Part shown: piece by piece, positions 11,593 to 21,756 of the stretch
Layout of the letters: every line of letters starts with the position of its first letter
How positions within the stretch are numbered: position 1 is the stretch's first letter
Source: Apium graveolens
Taxonomy: Eukaryota > Streptophyta > Magnoliopsida > Apiales > Apiaceae
NCBI RefSeq assembly: GCF_009905375.1
Contig: NC_133655.1
Location: forward strand, 166,990,588 to 167,054,587
Length of the DNA: 64,000 nucleotides
Direction: 5' to 3'
The notes under the pieces: model-generated
Database searches by the model: none
What the model saw: only the letters and a program-made list of their open reading frames with translations
What the model was told of the DNA's origin: nothing
Program-made: the position numbers and the translations under genes

Positions 11593-13361
11593 GAATTAAT
11601 TATGATTTTTACAAGTTATATCATGGATTAATTATGACTGATTAGAAATTGTTTCTCAGAATAATTTTGACTGTAGATCTAGGTTCTACAAGTGTTGTAG
11701 AACGTCTGGGTAATTTTTTCATAATTTTATGATGTATGGATTAATTGTTATGAATTTTTGAAGTTGTTTCAATTAAATTCGTAATTAAATATATATATAT
11801 ATAATCTATTAGTATACATATATATGTGTTGCTGTTGTGGTGTAATGGTGGCACGAAAAAGAGAAAAGAACAGGGACGGCGGCACGGAATTCCGTGCAAG
11901 AAGAATGCGGCGGCTGTTAGGAACAGAAGGGGAGGAGCGCGCGTCTGACATGCGCGCGTGGGGCACACGCGCTCGTGTGTCACGCGCGGCGCGTGTCAGA
12001 CACGCGCGGGTCAACGGTTAACCAGTGCTGATGTCATGCTGACGTCAACTTAGGGTTAGGGCGCGTGAAGCGCGTGGGGCGCGTGGAACGCGCCTGATAG
12101 CGCGTGTGCGCATGTCAGCGCGTCGATTTGCTTCTTCCGGCGCGTGAGGGCGCGTGGCTGCTCAGAATTGGGCGTGCTTGGTGCCGTTGGATTCGTCTTT
12201 TCGAGACGCATCTAATGGTATATTATATGATATTTTCTGAAATTGTTTCGAACTGTTTATAGCCAATAGAAGTGTTTTAAAGCTATTTTTGACTATTTTA
12301 ATTGCTTTTAAATGCTTCATGTGATATATAGAGATGTATAATGCTTAGACCAATATGCTACATGATTTAACATGCCTACCTTTATGTTTATTCATGCTTA
12401 TATATGTGATATATGCTTAGTTTATCATGCGATGATTGATTTAGGTGAACTTAACATAAGGCGTTTGTTAGACAATCTAGTATAGTGAAATTGTTTCATG
12501 ACCTTAACAATAATATTATGAATACGATCATGAGATTCTTGTGTTTATGAAACACGTAATTGAATATGAATTTTCAATATTGAGAGAAAGGATGATTCTG
12601 TCAACAACAGATTTCTATATGTAAGAAAGGGTTATTAAGTGACGCCTCTTGACAATGCTCCACCCGATCTGGGAATCATCTGATTATCGATTATTGATTT
12701 GAAATATTTAATTTAAAAGGAAGAATCTCTTTATAATATTATTATGATTGTAAAGTAATATAATCCCTCTAAAATTAAATAATATCAAGTAGTAATTGGC
12801 CAATGACACAACGAACTTATGTCGGTCATAGCCTTCCAACATGGTAGAAAGTGGTTCTTATTTTTAAATCATTGTCGTTTCGTGCTACAGCCGAGGGCTT
12901 TGATTTCGAAATAAGAAATACTTGTCTATTACATAGAGATGTGTACATTGAGTTAGAATCTAAAGGTCGGTACGTGCAACAGCCATGGGCCGTTGGAGAC
13001 TGATTCAATTGTATGAAATATTAGGTTAGACTTGACTTAGAATATTGAGTTTGTCGTGCCACAGCCGTGACTCAATTATTCAAGAGGCTAAAGTTATATT
13101 AGGGAATAACATAAGATGTAATTGACAAGAGTTGTCTGCCTATTGAACATCACATAACGTTTCGTGCCACAGCCGAGGTTGTGTGATGGAATGTAGGATC
13201 CCTATTCCCACTAGCATTATGAATGCTTAATTTTCACTTAGGGGGTTGAATAAATTAGATAAACTAGTGGGAGACACTTATGAATAAAGACCCTATTCAT
13301 ATAGTGTTTTTAAATGAAATTGAATATTTGCTAAGTGTTGTTATGTGTTACTATATTCGTC
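11593..13361 (+). other. Angela-1 leader (non-coding)
   Basis: 1.77 kb without a credible ORF. It holds a CpG-rich block at 11931-12170 packed with GCGCGT/ACGCGC words, then, from about 12420, sequence shared with Angela-2. The shared part contains four copies of a CGTGCCACAGCCGAG-like motif at 12881, 12973, 13055 and 13163. Upstream of about 12420 the two Angela copies have different leaders. Confidence 0.7.
12881..13177 (+). repeat. Four spaced 15-nt leader repeats, Angela-1
   Basis: CGTGCTACAGCCGAG (12881-12895), CGTGCAACAGCCATG (12973-12987), CGTGCCACAGCCGTG (13055-13069), CGTGCCACAGCCGAG (13163-13177). Spacing is 92, 82 and 108 nt. The same four are kept in Angela-2 (32958-33254). Confidence 0.8.
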
Positions 13362-16300
13362 ATGTCTTCTGCACTATCACCCCGGAGCATACTAGATGCT
13401 CACAAGTTGACTGATCCTAATTTAGCTATTTTCTTTCACTATAACAAGTTAGGACACTGGAAGAGAAACTGCAAGGTTTACCTTGCAGAATTGAAGAAGA
13501 GGAAGGGTAGTAAGACTACCGCTTCTGATTCAGGCATGTTCATGATCGAAGTTAATATGTCACTAGGTCAAATTTCTACTTGGGTATTAGATACCGCCTG
13601 TGGGTCTCATATTTGCAATTCGTTGCAAGGACTAAAGGGAAGTAGGACTCTTGAAAAAGATGAGATGATTTTACGTATGGGCAATGGAGCAAGGGTTGCG
13701 GCCATATCTGTAGGATCATTTAGTTTACATATGCCTACGGGCAAGACTATTATTTTAAATAATTGTTATTACGTTCCCTCTATTATGAGGATTATTGTTT
13801 CTATCCCTATGTTGGATTTGGATGGTTTTACATTTATTATTAAGAATAATGAATGTCCTATCCTTAGAGATAATGTTCTTTATGGACGTGGAATATTAAA
13901 TAATGGTCTGTATGTATGTGACGTAGAGCATGATTTACTTCAGATTGAACACACTAATAAAAGAAAACGAGATGACGAAAATCTGACCTATTTATGGCAC
14001 TGTAGGCTAGGTCATATTAGTAAAAATAGACTACGGACATTGCATAAGGAAGGGTTACTTGACCCCTTTGATTTTAAATCATATCCTACATGCGAGTCTT
14101 GTCTATTGGGTAAAATGACCAAATCTCCATTCAGTGGACATGGAGAGTGGGCTGCAGATTTGCTAGGATTGGTACACACAGATGTATGTGGACCAATGTC
14201 TACGCAAGCCATGGGTGGATTTTTATACTTCATTGCTTTCATAGATGATCGATCTAGATTCAGATATGTGTATTTGATGAAACACAAGTCTGAAGCCTTT
14301 GAAGAGTTCAAAGAATATAAGTATGAAGTGGAAAAACAAACCAAACATAGTATTATAACTCTTCGATCAGATCGAGGTGGTAAATACTTGAATGGAGAGT
14401 TTCTAGCTTATCTCAAAGAAAATGGTATAGTCTCCCAGTGGACTCCTCCATATACTCCATAGTTGAATGGGGTATCTGAAAGGAGAAATCGGACTTTGTT
14501 AGACATGGTTCGGTCCATGATGAGCTATGCGAATCTTCCAGTATTCCTATGGGGTTATGCATTGGAAACCTCAGAATATTTACTGAATAAGGTGCCTTCT
14601 AAATCTGTTCCTCAAACTCCATATGAGATATGGAAAGAAAGGAAACCGAGTCTTAAACACGTTAAGATTTGGGGATGTCCAGCTTATGTCAAGAAAGTTG
14701 ACCCAGATAAGCTGGAATCTCGATCTATAAAATGTAATTTTGTGGGATATCCTAAAGAGACTTTAGGGTATTACTTTTACACCGATCATCGGGTGTTTGT
14801 CTCCAGACATGCTACCTTCTTGGAAAAGCAGTTTATCCTTGAAGGAAACAGTGGGAGCAAAATTGAACTTGATGAAGTTCAAGAAGCACAAACTACTACA
14901 GATCAAGTGGAAACACCTGTTCAGACTGAACAACCTTCTGTGGAACAGCCCATTCGTAGGACAGGGAGAGTGTCTCGCCAACCTGAGAGGTATTATGGCC
15001 TTGTCATTGTGAATGACAATGAGTTGTCAATCATTGATGATGACGACCCTGTGACCTATAATGAGGCTATGAGTAGTGTTGACTCAGAGAAATGGCATAG
15101 TGCCATGAAATCCGAAATGGAATCTATGTATACCAACCAAGTATGGACTCTGGTTAAGGCGCCTGAAGGTGTTAAGCCTATTAGGTGCAAGTGGGTATAC
15201 AAAAGAAAGATTGGAGCAGATGGGCAGGTGGAGACCTATAAGGCCAGGCTCGTGGCAAAAGGATTCAAACAAAGGCAAGGGATTGACTTTGATGAAACTT
15301 TTTTGCCTGTAGCCCTGTTAAAATCAATTCGGATTTTGCTTGCGATTGCTACTTACTACGACTATGAAAACTGGAAAATGGATGTGAAAACGGCCTTCCT
15401 CAATGGGAAACTTGAAGAGGAAGTGTATATGACACAGCCAGATGGTTTTCTTTCCAAGGAAAATGAACACCTAGTGTGTAAGCTGCTGCAAACCATATAT
15501 GGTTTAAAGCAAGCTTCTCGTAGATGGAACATCCGTTTTGATGAGACAATCAAAGAGTTTGGTTTTATCAAAAACATAGATGAACCATGTGTCTACAAGA
15601 AGGTTAATGGGAGCGCGGTAACATTTCTTGTATTGTATGTAGATGACATACTTCTTATAGGAAATGATATACCGATGCTGCAATCAGTCAAAGTATGGCT
15701 ATCAAAGAACTTCACCATGAAGGACTTGGGAGAAGCATCCTACATTCTCGGTATGAAGATCTATAGATATAGATCTAGAAGAATGATAGGTCTTACCCAA
15801 GGTACATACATCCAGAAAGTGCTTAAAAGGTTTAACATGGAAAACTCCAAAAAAGGTCTCATACCGATGAGCCATGGAGTGTCCCTTTCCAAAAAAATGT
15901 CTCCTAAGACACCTGAGGAAAGAGAGCGTATGAGTAAGATTCCTTATACTTCAGCAATAGGATCTATCATGTACGCGATGTTATGTACAAGGCCTGATGT
16001 TGCTTATTTAATTAGTGTGACGAGCAAATATCAGTCCAATCCAGGTGAAGACCACTGGAAAGCAGTGAAAAACATCCTTAAGTACTTGCGGAGGATTCAG
16101 GACATTTTTCTTGTTTTTGGTGGTGAATCTGAGTTGAAAATAGAGGGTTATACTGACTCTAGTTTTCAATCATAAAGTGATAGCAAATCCATGTCAGGGT
16201 ACGTGTTTACTCTGAATGATGGTGCGATTAGTTAGAAGAGTTCCAAACAATCTACAACGGCTGACTCCACAGAGGAAGCAAAATATATAGCTGCAAGTGA

Positions 16301-16622
16301 GGCTGCAAAAGAAGCCGTTTGGATGAGGAAATTTGTTTCTGAGTTGGGAGTTATTCCTAGCATTGAAGAGCCTATTGTATTGTATTGTGATAACAACGTA
16401 GCAATAGCACAAGCCAAGGAACCTAGGTCTCAAAAAAGTTCCAAACATGTCCTGCGGCGCTTTCTTCTGATTAGGGAGATTGTTAAAAGAGGAGATGTCA
16501 ACGTTGAGAGAGTTGACACACATAACAACATAGCAGACCCTTTAACAAAGCCACTTTCTCAAAGTCACTTTGATCGTCATAAAGACAGGATGGGTATTAG
16601 ATACCAGAGTGATTGGCTTTAG
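13362..16622 (+). pseudogene. Angela-1 gag relic plus pol (PR-IN-RT-RNaseH)
   Basis: A single reading frame of about 1087 codons, interrupted only by stops at 14460-14462, 16173-16175 and about 16233. The start chosen is the ATG at 13362. About 20 residues of gag N-terminus run straight into the zinc-knuckle region, whose first two Cys are lost (FFHYNKLGHWKRNC). Protease: VLDTACGSHI near 13587. Integrase: HHCC finger (HCRLGH...CESC, about 13996-14100), catalytic D in HTDVCGPM, D in RSDRGG, E in SERRN just after the first stop. [13 protein letters not shown] at about 15637-15670. RNase H: CDNNVAIA and the C-terminal MGIRYQSDWL. The catalytic residues of IN and RT look intact, so the copy is young but dead through nonsense changes and lack of gag. 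Confidence 0.9.
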
Positions 16623-16636
16623 TACAAGTGGGAGAT
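16623..16636 (+). promoter_or_regulatory. Polypurine tract, Angela-1
   Basis: CAAGTGGGAGAT lies directly before the TGAAAGAGAT start of the 3' LTR, right after the pol stop. Confidence 0.75.
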
Positions 16637-18298
16637 TGAAAGAGATATGTCCTAAGTCCAATCATGTATGAGGATTTAGGAATAACTTTTATGTAATCTG
16701 TTTTGATTTCATTGATATTAATAAAAGACTTGTTTTGTTTTTATTATGAGCTCTATCTATTTTAAGTGTTTAAATAAGATATACCACAGTTTAGAGTAAA
16801 GCTTTTTATGAATTGTGATGAGATCATAATAATGAGACCTAAAAGATGATAACTCTAAACTTAAATAGTTCCTGGTCGTAGGATTACTAACTGATAATTA
16901 ATAATCCGCAAAGATCGGTACATACTATGCTTGCTTCATTATAAAGGATGTCTGTTCTCATAGACATTTGTGTGGTGACACTATAGCTAGTATGTAGGTG
17001 CTTATTATAGAATAAGTTCACTGAACATGACTCGCACAGCTGAACAATTGATGGAGTTCACTCACGTGTCAGCAGTTGTTCACATAGTGATAGTTGTACA
17101 AGTATCCTTAGACTTGAGGTCATCATACTAATCTTGTGTACACTGAACTATGCATTGGTTTAGTTCTTAGTCTTCAGGGACAATTATAAGGGCTCTACAG
17201 GGTATAGGAATTTGTATACGAAGATAGTGTATGATCAATAAAGGATCTACCCCTTCCAGTGAAGGAAGAGAGTGTTCAATGCTGATCCACTTATGCTAGT
17301 TCTGGAATCTCTGGCCAGAGTGAATGAAATTAGAAAGGAGTTTCTAATTTACATTAAATAGAACTAAGCATAGTGAATGGGAAAGCAAGTGATTAAATAA
17401 GATAGGCTTGACACAAGTTCCATGCCTTGTATTTAATCGTGACATTGCAGGGTAGAAGGAATTAATTGTACGGTAACTACTCAATGAATAGGTTCTTGGT
17501 ATTCTAAGCGCGAATTCGTATTATCTAGATAGTCGCGATATGCTGAGAAGTATCCCTCACGATGTAGAATAAATATGATTAATTAATTAATCATATTTAA
17601 TGAATTAGAGAATTTATATAAATAATGATAAAATAGTTTTATTATTATTTATTTCTACTACCGGCTTAATATTGAACCTACAGGGTCACACCATAAAAGA
17701 GAATGATTTAATGGTGGAGGAATTAATTAATAATGGCTGATAATTATTTATTTATGAAATAAATAATTAATTGGAAAATTTAATAATTGATTAAATGAGA
17801 TTTAATTGATTATAAATTAATTAAGAAAAGTTCTTAATATTATTAATTAAGAATTTAATTTTTGGAAATTAAATCAAGAGAGAATTATTTCTAAAGTGTT
17901 TAGAAAAAGAATTGATAATTAAAAGGTGTTTTAATTATTAGTGAGAATAATAAAGGGTTAATAATAATAATATTTTATGGGAATTTTTCAGCTGAAAATT
18001 TTGCCTATAAATATACCATTATAAACCCTATTTTTGCCTCAACCCAAAATATTTACAAAACCCTAATTCTCTCCACCTCCTCCTCCTTCTCCTTCATTAC
18101 ATCGTTTTCTTGGTGGATACCGGTGGAGTGCTTCACACTTGAGGAGCAGCTGCTAAGGATCTCCGCTCGTTGTTTTGGATCGCTTTTAAAGGTTAGAAAT
18201 CGATTCCATATGTTTTAATCACGATTTATATGCTTTTATTTGAATTTTATATGTGTAAAATTGTTTTACCATGCTTCCGTGATGATTAAAATCCAACA
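16637..18298 (+). mobile_element. Angela-1 3' LTR
   Basis: 1662 bp, closely similar along its length to 9910-11578 with scattered substitutions and small indels. TATAAATA is at 18006-18013. Ends AATCCAACA, followed by the TSD AAGAG. Confidence 0.92.
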
Positions 18299-18303
18299 AA
18301 GAG

Positions 18304-18752
18304 AATATCCTAAATTATAATTATAAACAAGCTATTAAACTTTGACAAAAAATAAACCATGACCATGATCTAGCCCTCAAGCAACCTATAAGACTTAGTG
18401 AAATATAATTATCTCTAGCATGCAAATCAACTCGATAAGACTTAACAACACTAAGCACGACATCACTACACTAGCATCAATATCACAAATCAATCGTAAA
18501 AATTATCTCTAAGGGATCATGTTGTAATGAAAATGCATGAAACTATATGAACAAACTATCATACAAAAAAAACTATGAAAAATAATATTAAAAAAAATAT
18601 ACATGACAAATATGCAACTATATGAACTAAACTAGCATGAATATGCAATGCAAACTATATGTGACTCACACAAAACACATAATCCTTAACTACTACCCAC
18701 AAACTTAAAATATTTAGTGTCCTCAGTGAAGGTAGCAAGAAATCAGGCATAC
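18304..18752 (-). other. Athila 3' untranslated region, proximal part
   Basis: Non-coding A-rich sequence between ORF3 and the Angela-1 insertion, with repeated AACTATATGAAC / AAACTATATG words (about 18538-18660). Confidence 0.5.
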
Positions 18753-19980
18753 CTAATCAGAATCAGGGTCATCAACCTCAAGGGGTGGCGTGTCAGGAGT
18801 GCCTGGAGGCGGATATACAGAATCCTCATCGAATACTGGCCACTGGATGTCAACTCCTGTAGCTCTGAATGCAGTCCCCAACGCCTGGGTAAGTTCCTGT
18901 GCAAAGCGACTATGGATGTCAGGCATCGCATCCATCCTCCTCAACAAGCGCCTATATTGCACTGAACACATCCCAGCACTACCCTGTGCTTCCTCCTGTT
19001 GGCTACTGCTGCGATCCCGAAGGACCGGCCTCTCCCAACTCAGTTCTCCAAGATGTTATGTTCGCCTGCGTCGTGCCACCAGCATATGCCTGAGGAGCTA
19101 GCCTTCCACCTAGCAGATGGTCATAAAAATATCCAAGCCCCTTAGGATCGGGCTTACCACCATACCACTCCGTCATATTCAACAGCGTCGAACTATCAAT
19201 CGGGGCACTCGGGAGCTGCAGCTGCTCATGTGCGGGCCAATGAACTCCAACCGCCATACACAGCTTTGTCACAATGGACGCATAGGGTATAGAACCCGTA
19301 GTACTCCCTCACAAGAACCTCAAAATATATTGATAAATCACCATCCCAAGATCCATATAGTCTCCCTACAGAATGCCCCACAACAAACGTGCAGGCTCCA
19401 CAGTAACATCATGTACGTGAGAAGATGGCATGATGTTAGCACAAATAAAATAATTCTATGCACATGTAAACCTGTTCATGCAAGAAGCAGGGAAAGTGGC
19501 ATACTCGTTCGTGCCCTTCTTGAACTTCCAATGAGTCTCATACACACACAGGGTAGCAACAATCAAATCCAAGTTAAACTCCTCCAGAGTCTTCTCATTC
19601 CAATTCTCCTATTTTGGCTTCCTCGCGGGCTGCTCAATCGCCCTACGAATAGCCTCTGTACTACACCGTCATCCCCCTAACCACCGTGAAACCGTTCTTC
19701 CCCGCCTTAGCATTCCCGCAGAACTCACGCACCACACTCATGGGCACAGCAACGAGTGTCTCGCAAAAAGCAACCCAGCCTATCTCCAAGATCATCTCCA
19801 ACAACTAAAAATATTTTCCTGATGGCAGAATACCACGCTCCTTGGCTATAGGCTTCGAAAACAGCCTTACATACTCCGCCTCAGCCTTGGGAGTTAAAAA
19901 CCTAGGCCTCACACCACCCGCACTCGAAGAATCAGTGGTGTTGCTGCTCACTTGGGTTCGCGCTGTCTTTTTGGTGCCAT
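18753..19980 (-). pseudogene. Athila ORF3 (env-position ORF), degraded
   Basis: On the minus strand an ATG at 19978-19980 opens MAPKRQREPK, then a frame break. The conserved block RPRFLTPKAEAEYVRLF..KERGILPSG (about 19830-19910) follows. After several stops comes an open C-terminal half with MTEWYGGKPDPKGLGYFYDHL (about 19090-19180), ending PPLEVDDPDSD at 18753. This ORF sits between integrase and the 3' LTR, where Athila elements carry an extra gene once thought to be an envelope. Databases often label this C-terminal domain a putative plant transposon protein. Role unknown. Stops and frameshifts make it a pseudogene. Confidence 0.7.
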
Positions 19981-20585
19981 TGAGATTGAATAAGCTTGAG
20001 AGAATAGAAGTTTGTAAGAGAGATTTGTGTGTTTGAGAAGTGATGGAGAAGATGTGTATAAGTGTATGTATATATTGGAGATTTGGAGAGAATTAGTTAT
20101 GGAAAAGGAGTGGAAATTGATTATGGGAATTGATTATGGGAATAATGGGAATAATGGGAATAATGGGTTTGATTTGGAGAGGGAAATTTGGGATGTGAAA
20201 GAGTAAAAATCGGGTTTAAATTGATTTTGGAATAAAGTCCCCGATTTTCTCTTTATTCTGACTTATATTTTTTTTGCAAACAGTGACTCAGCGCGGCCGC
20301 CCTGCCTGGCAGCGCGGGCGCGCTGTGCTTCTGGAAAACCAGTGCGGCCACCCCGCATGCCAGCGCGGGCGTGCCGTGCTACTGACTTTTCAGCATGGCC
20401 GCCCCGCTTCTCAGCGCAGGTGCGCCGTGCTACTGTAGTTGGCACTGATTTTTTTATGTTTTTCTGATTTTTTTGTGTTTTTCTCCTTTTTTCCTTCTTC
20501 CTCTATCTACTGATGTACAACAAACTTGGGTTGCCTCCCAAGAAGCACTTGGTTTATGTCGTTAGCTTGACGTAGAATCTCGAGA
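19981..20585 (-). other. Athila spacer between integrase and ORF3
   Basis: Non-coding. It contains G-rich GGAATAATG repeats (about 20133-20165) and a GC-rich minisatellite at 20286-20442 (separate entry). Confidence 0.55.
20286..20442. repeat. GC-rich minisatellite in Athila spacer
   Basis: Three diverged units of about 55-65 bp (CAGCGCGGCCGCCC, then CAGCGCGGGCGCGC and GTGCTACTG). The same words recur in the GC-rich block of the Athila LTRs at about 8800-8895. Confidence 0.7.
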
Positions 20586-21746
20586 TCAAGTAGACAATAG
20601 AACGGCACTCACCACCTCATGGTTTGCCGTATCCCCATAGTAGTGCTTCAACCTTTGTCCATTCACTTTGAACGCTTGGCCTGGATCATTCTCAAAAATC
20701 TCTACAGCTCCATGCGGAGACACAAGTTTGATTATGAAAGGCCCGGACCACCTTGACTTCAATTTTCCTAGAAAATGACGGAGACGGGAGTTGAACAAAA
20801 GAACTTGTTGCCCTGACACAAATGATTTGAACACTAGACCCCTATCGTGCCACCTCTTGACTTTCTCCTTATACATTTTGTTGTTTTCATACACTTGAAG
20901 CCGAAATTCATCGAGTTCATTCAATTGAAGCATTCTTTTCTTACCAGTTGCATCCAAATCAAGGTTCAACTTCTTCAAATCCCAATACGCTTTATGCTCG
21001 AGCTCCACAGGCAAATGATACCCATTACCATAAACCAACTGAAACGGCAACATGCCAAGTGGAGTCTTGTATGTTGTTCTATACGCCCAAACAGCTTCAT
21101 CAAGCTTCAAAGACCAATCCTTCCTTGATGGACACACAACTTTTTATGGAATACACTTGATCTCTCTGTTAGACACTTCAGCTTGACCATTAGTCTGAGG
21201 AAGGTAGGCTGTAGTGATGCGATGATTCACATTATACCTTTACATCATAGCAGTGAACTTGCGATTGCAAAAATGCAATCCCTCGTCACTGATTATGACT
21301 CTTGGAGTCCCAAATCGTGTGAAGATCTGCTTATGAAAAAAATTAAGTACCACATTCACATCATTTGTCAGCAAAGCCTTAATTTCGACCCATTTTGACA
21401 CATAATCGACCGCCAACAAGATATACTTATTATTGCAAGATGAGACAAACGACCCCATAAAGTTGATTCCCCAAACATCGAAGACCTCAACCTCGAGAAG
21501 CACATTAAGAGGCATTTCATCCCTCTTAGACATATTACCCACACGCTGGCATCGATCACACTTCAAAAAAAAATTGATGCACATTCTTAAATAATGTAGG
21601 CCAGAAAAATCCCGCTTGAAGGACACGAGCCACTGTCTTTTCTCCACCATAGTGGCCTCCATAAACAGTCGAATGACAGTCTCGCAAGATCCCCCCCACC
21701 CCCCGCCCCCCGTTTCGATGTACGGAATACATCTCCTGACATTCTA
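20586..21746 (-). pseudogene. Athila integrase (pol C-terminal part)
   Basis: Minus strand. The zinc-binding/tether region ([22 protein letters not shown], about 21600-21690) leads into the core: WGINFMG, where Athila integrases normally have Asp (here Asn), [13 protein letters not shown] (second Asp present), and [12 protein letters not shown] (Glu present, about 21170-21200). A frame change near 21240 and a stop near 21150 break the frame. The C-terminal 183-residue piece (21137-20586) is open and ends at the usual place for Athila pol. A C-rich insertion at 21690-21714 adds foreign residues. The upstream part of pol is missing at the Sirevirus junction. Confidence 0.85.
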
Positions 21747-21756
21747 TGAAGTAAAA

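Larger units (their letters stand above)
9910..18298 (+). mobile_element. Angela-1: full-length Ty1/Copia element (Angela/TAR-like)
   Basis: 8389 bp, flanked by the perfect 5-bp TSD AAGAG (9905-9909 and 18299-18303). LTRs are 9910-11578 and 16637-18298. Order is LTR, tRNA-Met primer site, long leader, pol with a relic of gag, polypurine tract, LTR. Long LTRs of 1.6-1.7 kb and the pol motifs fit the Angela/TAR group of the Tork side of Copia; the lineage name is by resemblance only. Almost all of gag is missing (see findings), so it could not move by itself. It is inserted in the Athila 3' UTR, in the opposite orientation. Confidence 0.9.

Noticed and set aside
11741..12021. Overlapping ORFs in both strands of the CpG-rich Angela leader
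   Set aside because: Low-complexity Arg/Ala-rich translations of GCGCGT words; stop codons are rare in such DNA and the other Angela copy lacks the region.
19117..19680. Plus-strand 187-residue ORF
   Set aside because: Shadow of Athila ORF3 on the minus strand; no domain, and the minus frame has recognisable blocks.
20263..20445. Arg/Ala-rich 60-residue minus ORF
   Set aside because: Translation of the GC-rich minisatellite in the Athila spacer.
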